Positions 1-7,977 are shown, counted from the stretch's first letter. The stretch is DNA of 35,377 nt from Nocardiopsis suaedae (GCF_027706745.1 NZ_JAQFWP010000070.1:1-35377); one strand, 5' to 3'. The notes: generated from the sequence alone by a model not told the origin. Numbers and translations: made by a program.

Positions 1-54
1 ATCATCGAAACCCTCGCTGCCTACTGCACACGAATTAACGACTCAGGACACTAG
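1..54 (+). CDS. C-terminal end of a probable IS630-type transposase (partial)
   Basis: The window opens inside a reading frame that ends at TAG 52-54. Its last 17 residues are IIETLAAYCTRINDSGH. From memory, this resembles the conserved tail of actinobacterial IS630-family transposases, where a WTKTADEI-like stretch is followed by LAxYCxRIxxSGH. Only the tail is visible, so the DDE catalytic residues and the element's other end lie outside. If correct, an insertion sequence abuts the hydroxylase gene that starts 28 bases later. The identification rests on a short match and could be coincidental. Confidence 0.5.
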   Translation: MIETLAAYCTRINDSGH

Positions 55-81
55 GCTGCCCGCGGTCGGCCGTGGAAGACG

Positions 82-1074
82 TTGAAGGGTAGGGCCTTGG
101 GAAGCAATGACAACGGTCCCCATCACAGCGAACTGACTCTCACCGAAGAGGAGAGCGGTCGCATCAACGACCTTTGCGTCGAGCTCGCGACGCGGCATTC
201 TTCGATGCGGGGTGAAGCGCTCTTCGCCGAAACACGGGAGATAGCGCGCCGGATGCCCCGGCGTGTCCGGGACTTCCTCGGCGGGTTCAAGCGCGAAAGC
301 GCGGACCACTGCGTGATCAGAGGCCATGTCGTCGACGAGGACCGCATCGGGCCGACCCCCGCGGACTGGAGGGACCGCCCCAGGCCGAACCGGGAGTTCC
401 CTGAGGAGATCCCCCTCATCCTCTATGGCCACCTGCTCGGCGCCCCCTTCGCATGGCCGACGCAGCAGAACGGGAACCTGGTCAACGACGTCTTCCCGAT
501 CAAGGGATACGAGAAGGAGCGGCTGGGCAACGGGAGCGAGCTGCCCCTCACCTTTCACACCGAGGACGCCTTCCACCCCCGGCGCGCCGACTACCTCGTC
601 CTGGCGTCCCTGAGGAACCCGGATCGGATCCCGCTGGTCGCCTCGCGTCCCCGCCCGGCCGATATCGAGGACCGGGACCTCGATCTGCTGTTCCTGGAGA
701 GCTTCCGAATCATTCCGGACGGGTCGCACCTTCCGCAGAACAACACGGTGGACCCCGGCGGTCCGGACCGGGAATTCGAGGATATCGAGAAGCGGTTCCG
801 CGACCGCGAGCCGACGGCCGTCCTCTCCGGATCCAGGAGGCGCCCCTTCCTCCGGTTCGACGCCTCGCACATGGAACCCGACGGCGATGAGTCCGCCCGC
901 GCGTTCCGGGCGGCCCACGACAGCATGGACAGGAACCAGGTCGCATTTCCACTCGAGCCGGGTGACCACGTCATCCTGAACAACCACCGCGTGGCCCACA
1001 AGCGGAATTCCTTCGCCGCGCGCCACGACGGGACCGACCGCTGGCTGAAGCGGATCAACATCAGGGCGTCCTGA
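82..1074 (+). CDS. Fe(II)/2-oxoglutarate oxygenase, VioC/clavaminate-synthase-like amino-acid beta-hydroxylase
   Basis: This 330-aa protein aligns well along its length with the arginine beta-hydroxylase VioC and relatives (enduracididine and asparagine hydroxylases of non-ribosomal peptide pathways). Visible features are the substrate-side TQQ-G segment before DVFPIKG, the iron motif HTE in FHTEDAF (His159, Glu161), the third iron ligand His306 in RVAHKR, and the 2-oxoglutarate arginines in DRWLKRI (Arg320, Arg324). Of the two VioC aspartates that hold the substrate guanidinium (LRxDxD), the first is kept (Asp260) and the second is Ser262, so the substrate may not be arginine. The protein stops just after DRWLKRINI, about 25 residues earlier than VioC. 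The start is TTG 82, because no ATG or GTG is in frame after the upstream stop; the SD is only a weak GGAAG. No other natural-product gene is visible, so it is either an orphan or the edge of a cluster to the left. Confidence 0.82.
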   Translation: MKGRALGSNDNGPHHSELTLTEEESGRINDLCVELATRHSSMRGEALFAETREIARRMPRRVRDFLGGFKRESADHCVIRGHVVDEDRIGPTPADWRDRPRPNREFPEEIPLILYGHLLGAPFAWPTQQNGNLVNDVFPIKGYEKERLGNGSELPLTFHTEDAFHPRRADYLVLASLRNPDRIPLVASRPRPADIEDRDLDLLFLESFRIIPDGSHLPQNNTVDPGGPDREFEDIEKRFRDREPTAVLSGSRRRPFLRFDASHMEPDGDESARAFRAAHDSMDRNQVAFPLEPGDHVILNNHRVAHKRNSFAARHDGTDRWLKRINIRAS

Positions 1075-1104
1075 GCCGCACGCCGACGGGAGCGGGCCTG
1101 CTGA

Positions 1105-1117
1105 GGCGGGCCCCGCC
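1105..1117 (+). terminator. Weak hairpin after the hydroxylase gene
   Basis: A short stem GGCGG/CCGCC with a 3-nt loop lies about 30 bases after the hydroxylase stop and before the next gene. It has no T tract, so termination here is only a guess. Confidence 0.25.
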
Positions 1118-1158
1118 CGGTACGCTGCCGACCGGGAAACCGGCCCAAGGGAGCGGAC

Positions 1159-1641
1159 ATGACGCGGATCGGGATCACCGGCCACTCCAACCTCTCGGCC
1201 GACAGTGCTCCTCTCGTGCGCACGGCCCTGGCCGGAATCATCGCCCCCTATCGGGACGGCGGCCTGGTGGGCCTCTCGTGCCTGGCCCGCGGGGCCGACC
1301 AGATCTTCGCCGAGGCCGTGCTGGAGGCCGGCGGGAGCCTCGAGGTCGTGCTGCCCTCGGTCGACTACCGCGAGGCCAAGGTCGGGCCCCGGAACCTCGA
1401 TCAGTTCGACGGCCTGCTCATGCGGGCGGCGCTGGTCCGCTACATGCCGCACCGGACCGCCGGGGAGCGGGCCTACGCGGACGCCAACGAGGCCATCCTG
1501 GGCAGCATCGACCGGCTCGTCGCCGTCTGGGACGGACGGCCCTCAGGAGGCAAGGGCGGAACCGGCGACGCCGTCGAAGCCGCGCGCGGCCGGGGCGTCC
1601 CCGTCGACGTCGTCTGGCCCGAGGGCGCCCGCCGCGGATGA
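1159..1641 (+). CDS. Small SLOG/Rossmann-fold (DprA/LOG-like) protein of unknown function
   Basis: This 160-aa protein opens with MTRIGITGHSNL and continues with SCLARGADQIFAEAVLEAGG and LEVVLPS. That is the nucleotide-binding pattern of the SLOG superfamily (DprA, LOG, DUF1273-like): a beta strand ending GxTGH, then a GAD-x-hydrophobic helix. The second half carries DANEAILGSIDRLVAVWDG and a run GGKGGTGDAVEAARGRGVPVDVVWP, typical of the conserved last strand of the fold, where the terminal strand predicts a nucleotide or nucleotide-derived ligand. An SD-like AAGGGAGCGG precedes ATG 1159. SLOG proteins often sense or process nucleotide signals in conflict systems, but no TIR, Sir2 or effector gene sits beside it. 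The ligand and role are unknown. The next genes are on the opposite strand. Confidence 0.65.
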   Translation: MTRIGITGHSNLSADSAPLVRTALAGIIAPYRDGGLVGLSCLARGADQIFAEAVLEAGGSLEVVLPSVDYREAKVGPRNLDQFDGLLMRAALVRYMPHRTAGERAYADANEAILGSIDRLVAVWDGRPSGGKGGTGDAVEAARGRGVPVDVVWPEGARRG

Positions 1642-1657
1642 CCCCGGTGGGTGATCG

Positions 1658-1819
1658 CTACACGGACGCATCGCCGCCGACCCCGTCGGGGAAGGGACCG
1701 TTCAGTTCCGCCCCCTGCATGGCGGCGTCCATGAGCGCGGCCGGATCGGCGAGCACCGCTTCGGCCGCGCTCACCGAGCCCGTTCCCGCGATGCGGTCAC
1801 CGCGAACGTACCGGGTCAC
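1658..1819 (-). CDS. Possible small protein (53 aa) overlapping the MFS stop codon
   Basis: The GTG at 1819-1817 overlaps the MFS stop TGA (1818-1816) as GTGA, a usual sign of translational coupling. The frame runs 53 codons to TAG and reads as a plausible protein (VTRYVRGDRIAGTG, then SVSAAEAVLADPAALMDAAMQG, then NGPFPDGVGG). Third codon positions are mostly G/C, matching genuine genes here. No family is recognised. It could be a real small partner of the transporter or a chance open frame in GC-rich DNA. Nothing better occupies 1642-1815. Confidence 0.38.
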   Translation of the reverse strand: MTRYVRGDRIAGTGSVSAAEAVLADPAALMDAAMQGAELNGPFPDGVGGDASV

Positions 1820-3144
1820 GCGATCGGTCGGCGGGTGTCCCCCAGGTCGGTGTCCTTGGGCTCCTTGACCACGGAGACCGCCACGCCTGAGACCGCGCAC
1901 AGCACCATGATGTACGCCCCCACCGACAGCCCGCTCCCCGTGGACTGCATCAGCGCCTCGGCGATGGTCGGCGCGAACGCCCCTCCCAGGACGGCGCCGA
2001 GGGCGTAGCCGATGGCGACCCCCGAATAGCGCACGGACGCCGGGAACATCTCGGCGTACAGGGCCGACATGGGGCCGTACGACAGCCCCAGCCCGATGCT
2101 CATGACGAGCACCGCCACCGTGAACAGGCGGATGTCCCGCGTGTCCATCAGCAGGAACAGCGGCACCATCCACGCGAACATCGCCGCATAGCCGATCTGG
2201 AAGGTGCGCACCCGGCCGATGCGGTCCGACAGCGCCCCCGCCAGGAGCGTGAACACCAGCCAGCTCGCCGCCCCCGCGACCGTCGCCAGCAGCACGGACG
2301 ACCTCGGCAGTCCCAGCACCCCGGTCCCGTAGCCGATGAAGTACGCGATGAGCAGGTACCCGGCCGCATTGTTCCCGATGAAGACCAGCGCGGTGAGCAG
2401 CACGTTCCTGCTCTCGCCGCGGAACAGGTCGCGCAGCGGCGCCGACGAGGTCCTGGTGCGCTCCTCCAGCTCCCGGAACACCGGGCTCTCCTCCACGGCC
2501 CGCCGGATCAGGTAGCCGACCACGATCAGCGTCACCGACATCAGGAACGGCACCCGCCACCCCCACGCCAGGAACTGCTCCTCGGTCGTCGCCGCGTCCA
2601 CGGCCCACAGGACGCCGGTCGCCAGGATGAGCCCGACCGGCACCCCGATCTGCGGAAAGGCGCCGTACAGCCCGCGGCGCCCGCGCGGCGCGTGCTCCAC
2701 CGAGAGCAGGGCGGCGCCGCCCCACTCGCCTCCGGCGGAGAACCCCTGCAGGATGCGCAGGAGGATGAGGGCGACGGGCGCGGCCAGGCCGATCCGTCCA
2801 TAGGTGGGCAGCAGCCCGATGAGCGTGGTGGCCGCCCCCATCAGGAGCAGGGTCAGCACCAGCATGCGCTTGCGGCCGATCCGGTCGCCGAACCGCCCCG
2901 CGACGACCGCGCCCAGCGGCCGGAACAGGAAGCTGATGCCGATCGTGGCCAGCGAGATGAGCGTCGCCAGGCCGGGCGCCCGCTCGTTCACCGGCCCGAA
3001 GAAGTGGGGGGCGAACACCAGGCCCGCGGCCTGGGCGTAGACGAAGAAGTCGTACCACTCGATCGTGGTGCCGGCGAGCGCCCCCGCGAGGACCCGGCGG
3101 TCCTCACGTGGGGCGGACGGGGGGTGCGGCGGTGCGTTCGACAC
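1816..3144 (-). CDS. MFS transporter, metabolite:H+ symporter (MHS) family
   Basis: This 442-aa inner-membrane protein has about 12 hydrophobic segments. Family marks are GTTIEWYDFFVYAQAAGLVFAPHFF in the first segment (typical of the MHS group, e.g. ShiA, ProP and KgtP), GRFGDRIGRKR in the loop between segments 2 and 3, and LRILQGFSAGGEWGGA in segment 4. These predict proton-coupled uptake of an organic acid, shikimate-like compound or betaine; the substrate cannot be read from sequence. The start is GTG 3144, because GGAG lies 6 bases upstream and the next 15 upstream codons contain no family sequence. It lies downstream of the OmpA-like lipoprotein gene on the same strand with a 93-base gap, and a possible small ORF overlaps its stop. 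Confidence 0.88.
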   Translation of the reverse strand: MSNAPPHPPSAPREDRRVLAGALAGTTIEWYDFFVYAQAAGLVFAPHFFGPVNERAPGLATLISLATIGISFLFRPLGAVVAGRFGDRIGRKRMLVLTLLLMGAATTLIGLLPTYGRIGLAAPVALILLRILQGFSAGGEWGGAALLSVEHAPRGRRGLYGAFPQIGVPVGLILATGVLWAVDAATTEEQFLAWGWRVPFLMSVTLIVVGYLIRRAVEESPVFRELEERTRTSSAPLRDLFRGESRNVLLTALVFIGNNAAGYLLIAYFIGYGTGVLGLPRSSVLLATVAGAASWLVFTLLAGALSDRIGRVRTFQIGYAAMFAWMVPLFLLMDTRDIRLFTVAVLVMSIGLGLSYGPMSALYAEMFPASVRYSGVAIGYALGAVLGGAFAPTIAEALMQSTGSGLSVGAYIMVLCAVSGVAVSVVKEPKDTDLGDTRRPIA

Positions 3145-3237
3145 GAAGGACTCCGTTCGGGGGCGTCGCGACGGCAGCGCCCGTCCCACGATGCCCGCCG
3201 CGCCCCATGCGCGCCAGACGCCTCCCGGCCCCGTTCC

Positions 3238-4821
3238 TCAGCGGGTGATCGCGACGCCCTCCATCGTGCCCATGGGGCCGACCCTGACGTCGGTGGCCGT
3301 CGTCCCTTCGGTGATCGGGAGCATCGCGTAGTACTCGGCCGTCCCCCCGGGCGGCAGGATGGTCGACCCCAGGTTGATCCCCGCCGCCGACGAGCAGAAG
3401 CAGTACGGGTCCTCCCGGTCGTCGGGGACGTCGACCCGCAGGGGGCGCGCGGCCGCCCCTCCGTCGGCGCCCCCCAGGGACACGTTTTGGGTGGCGTGGT
3501 ACCGGAACTCCATCCAGTCCTCGGAGGACATGTACATATCGACGCTCGCGTCGTCGTCGTTGGGGTTGTGCAGCTCGTAGGTGAGCAGCGCCGTGTTCGG
3601 GGTGACGGCCTGCAGCCCGGTGAGCGCGACGTCGACCTCGGCGGCGCCCTCGTCGTCGTCCGACGGTCCGGAGACGGCGGCCTCCGTCGCGGGGATCCCC
3701 TCGCCCTGTGCGGCGGCGCCGTCCTCGTGGGGAGAGGCGCCCTCACCGGGCGCGCCGTCCTCGGCCCCCTCTTCGACGGGGGTCCCCTTCGGCACGCTGA
3801 CCGTCACCCGCCGGTTGCGCGCCCGGCCGTCCTCGGTCTCGTTGCTCGCGATCGGCTCCCGAGAGCCGAACCCCTCGGTCTCGTACTCGATGTCGCCGCC
3901 GATGCGCTCCTCCAGCGCGTCCCGCACGGCCTCGGCCCGGTCCTCCGAGAGGGGGTCGTTGATCGCGTCGTTCCCGGAGGAGTCCGCGTGCCCCTCGATC
4001 CGGACCCGGGTGGGCCCCAGCGCCTCGATGTCGGCGGCGGTCGTGTCGAGCAGCTCGCCCGCCTCGGACGTGAGCTCGGACTCCTCGACCTCGAACAGCA
4101 CGTCGGTGGACAGGTTGAAGTCGGTGGCCTCGGAGTCCTCGATCACCGTCTCCTGGTCGGACTCGATCACCGACTCCAGCTCGGCGGTCTCCGGCTCGGC
4201 GTCCGGCTCCTCGCTGGGAGGCGTGTAGTCCAGCCCTTCGGGCGCGCCCTCCTCGACCGGCACGTCCACGAACGGCAGGGCGACATGGGTGACGACGGTG
4301 AGCGCGTCGACGCCGGCGGGAGGCGCCGCGAGGACGACGTAGCCCTCCCATTCCTCCCCCTCGTCGAGGATGGAGCCGGAACTGGAGCTGCACAGGCACT
4401 CCCCCTCGCCCGCGTAGTAGGGCCGGTGCAGCTTCCGCCCGTCCGGGTCCAGCCACGCGACGCCGGAGAAGTAGTCCCAGGGGTAGTCCTCGCTCTCGCC
4501 GAACCCCTCGGCCAGATGCGACCCCAGATGGATCCGGGTGTCCTCCTCGTTCACCACGGTCATCCGGGCGACCATGTGCTCCTCGTCGACCCGGTGCAGG
4601 CTGATCTCGGCACGCCCGCCGGGCATCTCCCACACGTTGGTCGCCCGGGAGGTGATCGGCTCGACGGTCGCGGCGCCGCCCCCGCCTCCGCCGTCCTTCC
4701 CGGGGTCCTCGCCGCCGCCCCCGCCGCCATCGCCCCCCAGCAGGCCGCACCCGGTGAGCGCGAGCAGAACGGCGCTCACCGACGCGAGCCAGGGCACGGC
4801 CCGCTTCACATTCCGCGCCAT
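3238..4821 (-). CDS. OmpA-like lipoprotein with a duplicated outer domain
   Basis: This is a 527-aa secreted lipoprotein. A signal peptide (MARNVKRAVPWLASVSAVLLALTGC) ends in the lipobox LTGC, so Cys25 should be lipidated; a Gly-rich linker follows. Residues about 55-170 form a beta-rich domain with a CLCSSSSG motif. About residues 240-360 form an OmpA C-terminal peptidoglycan-binding domain: LSTDVLFEVEESELTSEA, then RIEGHADSSG, then LSEDRAEAVRDAL, then GSREPIASNETEDGRARNRRV. The last ~115 residues resemble the N-terminal domain again, including CFCSSAAG. OmpA domains bind diaminopimelate of peptidoglycan, so the protein probably spans membrane and wall. ATG 4821 is chosen because GGAGGAG precedes it and the signal peptide starts there. 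Its partner is unknown. Confidence 0.85.
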   Translation of the reverse strand: MARNVKRAVPWLASVSAVLLALTGCGLLGGDGGGGGGEDPGKDGGGGGGAATVEPITSRATNVWEMPGGRAEISLHRVDEEHMVARMTVVNEEDTRIHLGSHLAEGFGESEDYPWDYFSGVAWLDPDGRKLHRPYYAGEGECLCSSSSGSILDEGEEWEGYVVLAAPPAGVDALTVVTHVALPFVDVPVEEGAPEGLDYTPPSEEPDAEPETAELESVIESDQETVIEDSEATDFNLSTDVLFEVEESELTSEAGELLDTTAADIEALGPTRVRIEGHADSSGNDAINDPLSEDRAEAVRDALEERIGGDIEYETEGFGSREPIASNETEDGRARNRRVTVSVPKGTPVEEGAEDGAPGEGASPHEDGAAAQGEGIPATEAAVSGPSDDDEGAAEVDVALTGLQAVTPNTALLTYELHNPNDDDASVDMYMSSEDWMEFRYHATQNVSLGGADGGAAARPLRVDVPDDREDPYCFCSSAAGINLGSTILPPGGTAEYYAMLPITEGTTATDVRVGPMGTMEGVAITR

Positions 4822-5011
4822 TTCTCCTCCGTCTTCTCCAGGAGTCGCCGAGTCGGTCACAGTCCGGCGCGAAAGCTTAACAGCGGGGATACCGGCCACC
4901 GGCGGCGGAGGGGCCCGGCACCGGTTCCCTCGCCCTCCGGCGTTCCCGGCATCACCCGACGTCAGAGCGGTGCGAGGGCGTCGAGACGGCCCATCGGGGC
5001 CGACATCGGGT

Positions 5012-5032
5012 GGCCGGATCCGGCATCCGGCC
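5012..5032 (-). terminator. Hairpin terminator after the NhaC-family gene
   Basis: A perfect 8-bp stem GGCCGGAT/ATCCGGCC with a 5-nt loop begins 29 bases past the transporter stop in its direction of transcription. There is no T tract, which is common for actinobacterial hairpins. It separates the lyase/transporter unit from the lipoprotein gene. Confidence 0.45.
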
Positions 5033-5060
5033 GGGGAGGGGTCTCAGGGGGAGAGGGGGC

Positions 5061-6677
5061 TCAACCGGCGCCCCGCGGGCGCCCCTCCGCCTCGCGGCCG
5101 AGGCGGCGCACGCCGAACCAGCCCGTCAGCGGCGCCAGGAACGCGATGAGCGCGGAGAAGACGACGCCGCTCCAGTTGAACACCGCCCACGGCAGGAAGT
5201 CGAAGTTGGCCACCCCGAGCGTCGTCGCGAAGAACACCCCGGAGACGGTCCAGGGCATCAGCACCTCGGTGATCGTCACCGAGTCCTCCATGCTCCGGGA
5301 GAGGTTGACCGGGTGCAGCCCCCTCCTGCGGTACGCCTTCCCGTACAGGTCGTTGACGAGGAAGTAGGTCACCAGTGCGTTGGACGTGCCGTTGATGATG
5401 GCGAAGCCCGAGAGCAGGGTGGCCGAGACCAGTCCCCCCGCCGTCCTCAACCGCGCGATCATCCGCGACAGCAGCACCCGCAGCACGCCCGAGTTCTCCA
5501 GCGCCGCCGCGAAGAAGAACGCGCAGAAGACGAAGAACGCCGAGTTGTACATCGCGTGCAGGCCGCCGCGCTCCAGCAGCTCGGCGAGGGTGTCGGAGAC
5601 GGCCCCGGCGCCGAGCATGTCCGCGGTGAACCCGGAGACCGCCGCGTCGAACAGCTCGCCCGGCCCGAACCCCTGCACCACCGCCGCCAGCAGCAGCGCC
5701 GACAGCGACGACGCGAACAGCACCAGCAGCGGCGGCTTGCGCATCAGCGATCCCACCAGCACCACCACCGGCGGGATGAGCAGCACCGGGCTCAGGTGGA
5801 ACAGCCCGTGCAGCTCGTCGACCGTGGCGTCCACGGCGCCGAGCCCGCTCGGGGTGCCGCCGATGGCCGTGCCCGCCGCCAGGAACACCGCGGCCGCCAC
5901 GAGCGACGACGGCACCGAGGTGTACAGCATGTGCCGGATGTGCTCGTACAGGTCCGCACCGGCCGCCAGCGAGCTCATGTTGGTGGTGTCGGACAGCGGC
6001 GAGAGCTTGTCCCCGAAGTACGCGCCCGACACGACCGCCCCGGCGGTGACCGCCACCGACACGTCCATGGTCTGGGCCACGCCGATCAGCGCGACCCCGA
6101 CCGTTCCGCCCGCGCCCCACGACGTCCCCGTGAACGTGGCGACGATGGCCGTCACGACGAACGCCAGGACGTACAGGTACGACGGGTCGATCAGCTCCAG
6201 CCCGTAGGCCACCATCAGCGGGATGGTCCCCGCGACCATCCAGGTGCCGATGAGCATCCCGATGCTCAGCAGGATGAGGATCGCCGGCAGCGCGCGCTTG
6301 ACCTTCTCCCCCATGTCGGTGAGCACGGTGGTCAGTCCCCTGCCGTGGCGCGCCGCGAAAAGGGCGAGCACGACCGCCGCGAAGATGAGCATGAGCTCGG
6401 CCGGGTACTGCAGGACCCCGATCCCGCCGACGAGGATCGCCACGACCGCCGCCATGGGCACCAGCGACGCGGCGAGTCCGGGGGTGGGAGCGTCGGCGCC
6501 GTCCGTCCCGCTCTCCGGGGCCGCCCCGGAGGAGGGTCCGGTGTCGACGGCCGTGTCAGGCCCCTCGTCGGGCCCCTCTCCGGGCCGCCCGTCCGCGGCG
6601 CCCTGTCCGGGCGCGCCGTCCGGCGGGGCTCCGGCCTCCGGGCGGCCGTCCGGTGCCTTCTCCTGGGGGGCGTCCAT
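5061..6677 (-). CDS. NhaC-family Na+/H+ antiporter-type transporter
   Basis: This 538-aa membrane protein has an acidic, Pro/Gly-rich soluble N-terminus of about 70 residues and then about 11-12 hydrophobic segments. NhaC-family segments are recognisable: WMVAGTIPLMVAYGLELI, FTGTSWGAGGTVGVALIGVA, GAVVSGAYFGDKLSPLSDTTNM (the conserved GAYFGDKxSPLSDTT block) and a C-terminal INGTSNALVTYFLVNDLYG. Family members exchange Na+ for H+, malate/lactate, or in the predicted MetT subgroup take up methionine. The gene follows the PLP lyase gene by 48 bases on the same strand, so the two are probably co-transcribed. This context favours uptake or export of an amino acid or its breakdown product over general pH control, but that is inference. 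ATG 6677 has GAGAGGA upstream. Confidence 0.85.
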   Translation of the reverse strand: MDAPQEKAPDGRPEAGAPPDGAPGQGAADGRPGEGPDEGPDTAVDTGPSSGAAPESGTDGADAPTPGLAASLVPMAAVVAILVGGIGVLQYPAELMLIFAAVVLALFAARHGRGLTTVLTDMGEKVKRALPAILILLSIGMLIGTWMVAGTIPLMVAYGLELIDPSYLYVLAFVVTAIVATFTGTSWGAGGTVGVALIGVAQTMDVSVAVTAGAVVSGAYFGDKLSPLSDTTNMSSLAAGADLYEHIRHMLYTSVPSSLVAAAVFLAAGTAIGGTPSGLGAVDATVDELHGLFHLSPVLLIPPVVVLVGSLMRKPPLLVLFASSLSALLLAAVVQGFGPGELFDAAVSGFTADMLGAGAVSDTLAELLERGGLHAMYNSAFFVFCAFFFAAALENSGVLRVLLSRMIARLRTAGGLVSATLLSGFAIINGTSNALVTYFLVNDLYGKAYRRRGLHPVNLSRSMEDSVTITEVLMPWTVSGVFFATTLGVANFDFLPWAVFNWSGVVFSALIAFLAPLTGWFGVRRLGREAEGRPRGAG

Positions 6678-6725
6678 TGCCTCATTCCTCTCGGGTCGGG
6701 AGGGGAGGGACCCGGTCGGGCGGCC

Positions 6726-7898
6726 TCACACCTCGGCGAGGGCTCTTTCGAGGTCGGCGATCTGGGGCGCGGCGCCTTCGAGCCCCACGGACAGGCGGAC
6801 CAGCCCGGGCGGCAGGCCCCGGGCGCGCAGCTCGTCGCCGTTGCCGGGCCGCTGCGGCGAGGTCGCCAGGCTCTCGTAGCCGCCCCAGCTCACCCCGATC
6901 CGGAACAGCGACAGCGCGTCCATGAACCGGGCGACCCGGTCGAAGGAGCCGTCCTCGAGTTCGAAGGAGAGCAGCCCGGAGTACCCGCGGAACTGCCGCC
7001 GGACCAGCGCCTCGTCCGGCCCGTGGGCGACGGCCGGGTGGTGCACGGCCGCCACCCGCGGGTGCGCGGCCAGCGCCTCGACCACCGCCCCGGCGTTGCG
7101 CCGGTGCTCGGCCATGCGCACCGGGAGCGTGCGCAGTCCGCGCAGCACCAGGGCGGCCTCCATCGCCGACATGGCCGCCCCGAAGAGCTGGTGCCCCTGG
7201 TAGAAGACCTCCCGCACCGCCTCGCGGGACCCGACCAGGACCCCGCCGACGACGTCGCTGTGCCCGCCGATGTACTTGGTGCACGAGTGCACGGCCAGGT
7301 CCACGCCGAACGTGAGCGGCTTCTGGTGGAGCGGGGTGGCCCAGGTGTTGTCGATGACGGTGCGGATGCCCCGCCGCCGCGCCTGGGCGGCCAGCGCCGG
7401 GACGTCCAGCACCCGCATGAGCATGGTCCCCGGGCTCTCCAGGTAGATCAGCGCGGTGTCGTCCCTGATCCAGGGGCCGATGTCGGCGGGCGGGTCGGGC
7501 AGCGCGGTGTGCTCGACGCCGAAGCGGCGCAGGTGCTCGGCCAGCTCCAGGGTGGGGCCGTAGACGGTGTTGACGAACAGCACGTGGTCGCCGCTCTTCA
7601 GCGTCCCCGCCAGGACGGCCGCGATCGCGCCCATGCCGGAGGCGAAGCACTTGGCGGCCTCCCCGCGCTCCAGCAGCGCCAGCCGCTCCTCCAGGAAGGC
7701 GACGGTCGGGTTGGTGCCGCGGCTGTAGACGGGGTTCTCGTGCTCGGCGGCCTGTTCGGCGACGAACCGCCCGAACGTGGGCTTGGCGAACAGGCTCGTC
7801 TGGTACACCGGCGGCGCGACGGCCCCGGACGGGTTGTCCGGCCCGTCCCAGGCCGCCATGCAGATCTCCCGGTCCCGCACCTCGTCCCGGCTGTCCAC
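6726..7898 (-). CDS. PLP-dependent C-S lyase/synthase (cystathionine gamma-lyase/synthase, Cys/Met family)
   Basis: This 390-aa cytosolic enzyme is of the Cys/Met-metabolism PLP family. Seen are VYSRGTNPTVAFLEERLALLE (substrate loop), FASGMGAIAAVL (cofactor phosphate), LIYLESPGT, VIDNTWATP (Asp holding the pyridine nitrogen) and AVHSCTKYIGGHSDVVGG with the Schiff-base lysine near residue 208. The C-terminal RLSVGLE carries the carboxylate-binding arginine. These residues do not separate cystathionine gamma-lyase, cystathionine gamma-synthase and methionine gamma-lyase. GTG 7898 is preferred: AAGGGGG precedes it, homologous sequence begins there, and the likely promoter lies at 7950-7977, so upstream ATG 7949 and TTG 7961 fall at or above the transcription start. 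It is divergent from a GntR regulator and likely co-transcribed with the NhaC-family gene. Confidence 0.85.
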   Translation of the reverse strand: MDSRDEVRDREICMAAWDGPDNPSGAVAPPVYQTSLFAKPTFGRFVAEQAAEHENPVYSRGTNPTVAFLEERLALLERGEAAKCFASGMGAIAAVLAGTLKSGDHVLFVNTVYGPTLELAEHLRRFGVEHTALPDPPADIGPWIRDDTALIYLESPGTMLMRVLDVPALAAQARRRGIRTVIDNTWATPLHQKPLTFGVDLAVHSCTKYIGGHSDVVGGVLVGSREAVREVFYQGHQLFGAAMSAMEAALVLRGLRTLPVRMAEHRRNAGAVVEALAAHPRVAAVHHPAVAHGPDEALVRRQFRGYSGLLSFELEDGSFDRVARFMDALSLFRIGVSWGGYESLATSPQRPGNGDELRARGLPPGLVRLSVGLEGAAPQIADLERALAEV

Positions 7899-7949
7899 CC
7901 GTGCGCCCCCCTTGCTCCCCTGCGGCGTAAGCCGCGCCACAGCGGTCAT

Positions 7950-7977
7950 CTTGTATGACAAGCTGATAAGCGGTCAA
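7950..7977 (-). promoter_or_regulatory. Promoter of the lyase-transporter unit with a GntR/FadR-type operator on its -10 region
   Basis: Reading the minus strand, TTGACC (7977-7972) is followed after 16 bases by TACAAG (7955-7950), a fair -35/-10 pair. The -10 lies inside a perfect dyad CTTGT-ATG-ACAAG (7950-7962). TTGT-N3-ACAA is the usual form of operators for FadR-subfamily GntR regulators, and such a regulator starts at 8085 on the other strand. The layout predicts repression of the lyase promoter. Control of the regulator's own gene is possible but less clear. Confidence 0.6.

Noticed and set aside
43-1452. Long minus-strand open frame (469 codons) opposite the hydroxylase and SLOG genes
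   Set aside because: It lies antisense to two genes with clear family motifs, shows no motif itself and is explained by the high GC content, which removes stop codons from antisense frames. Similar long antisense frames opposite the MFS, BCCT, pnp, infB and proS genes were rejected for the same reason.
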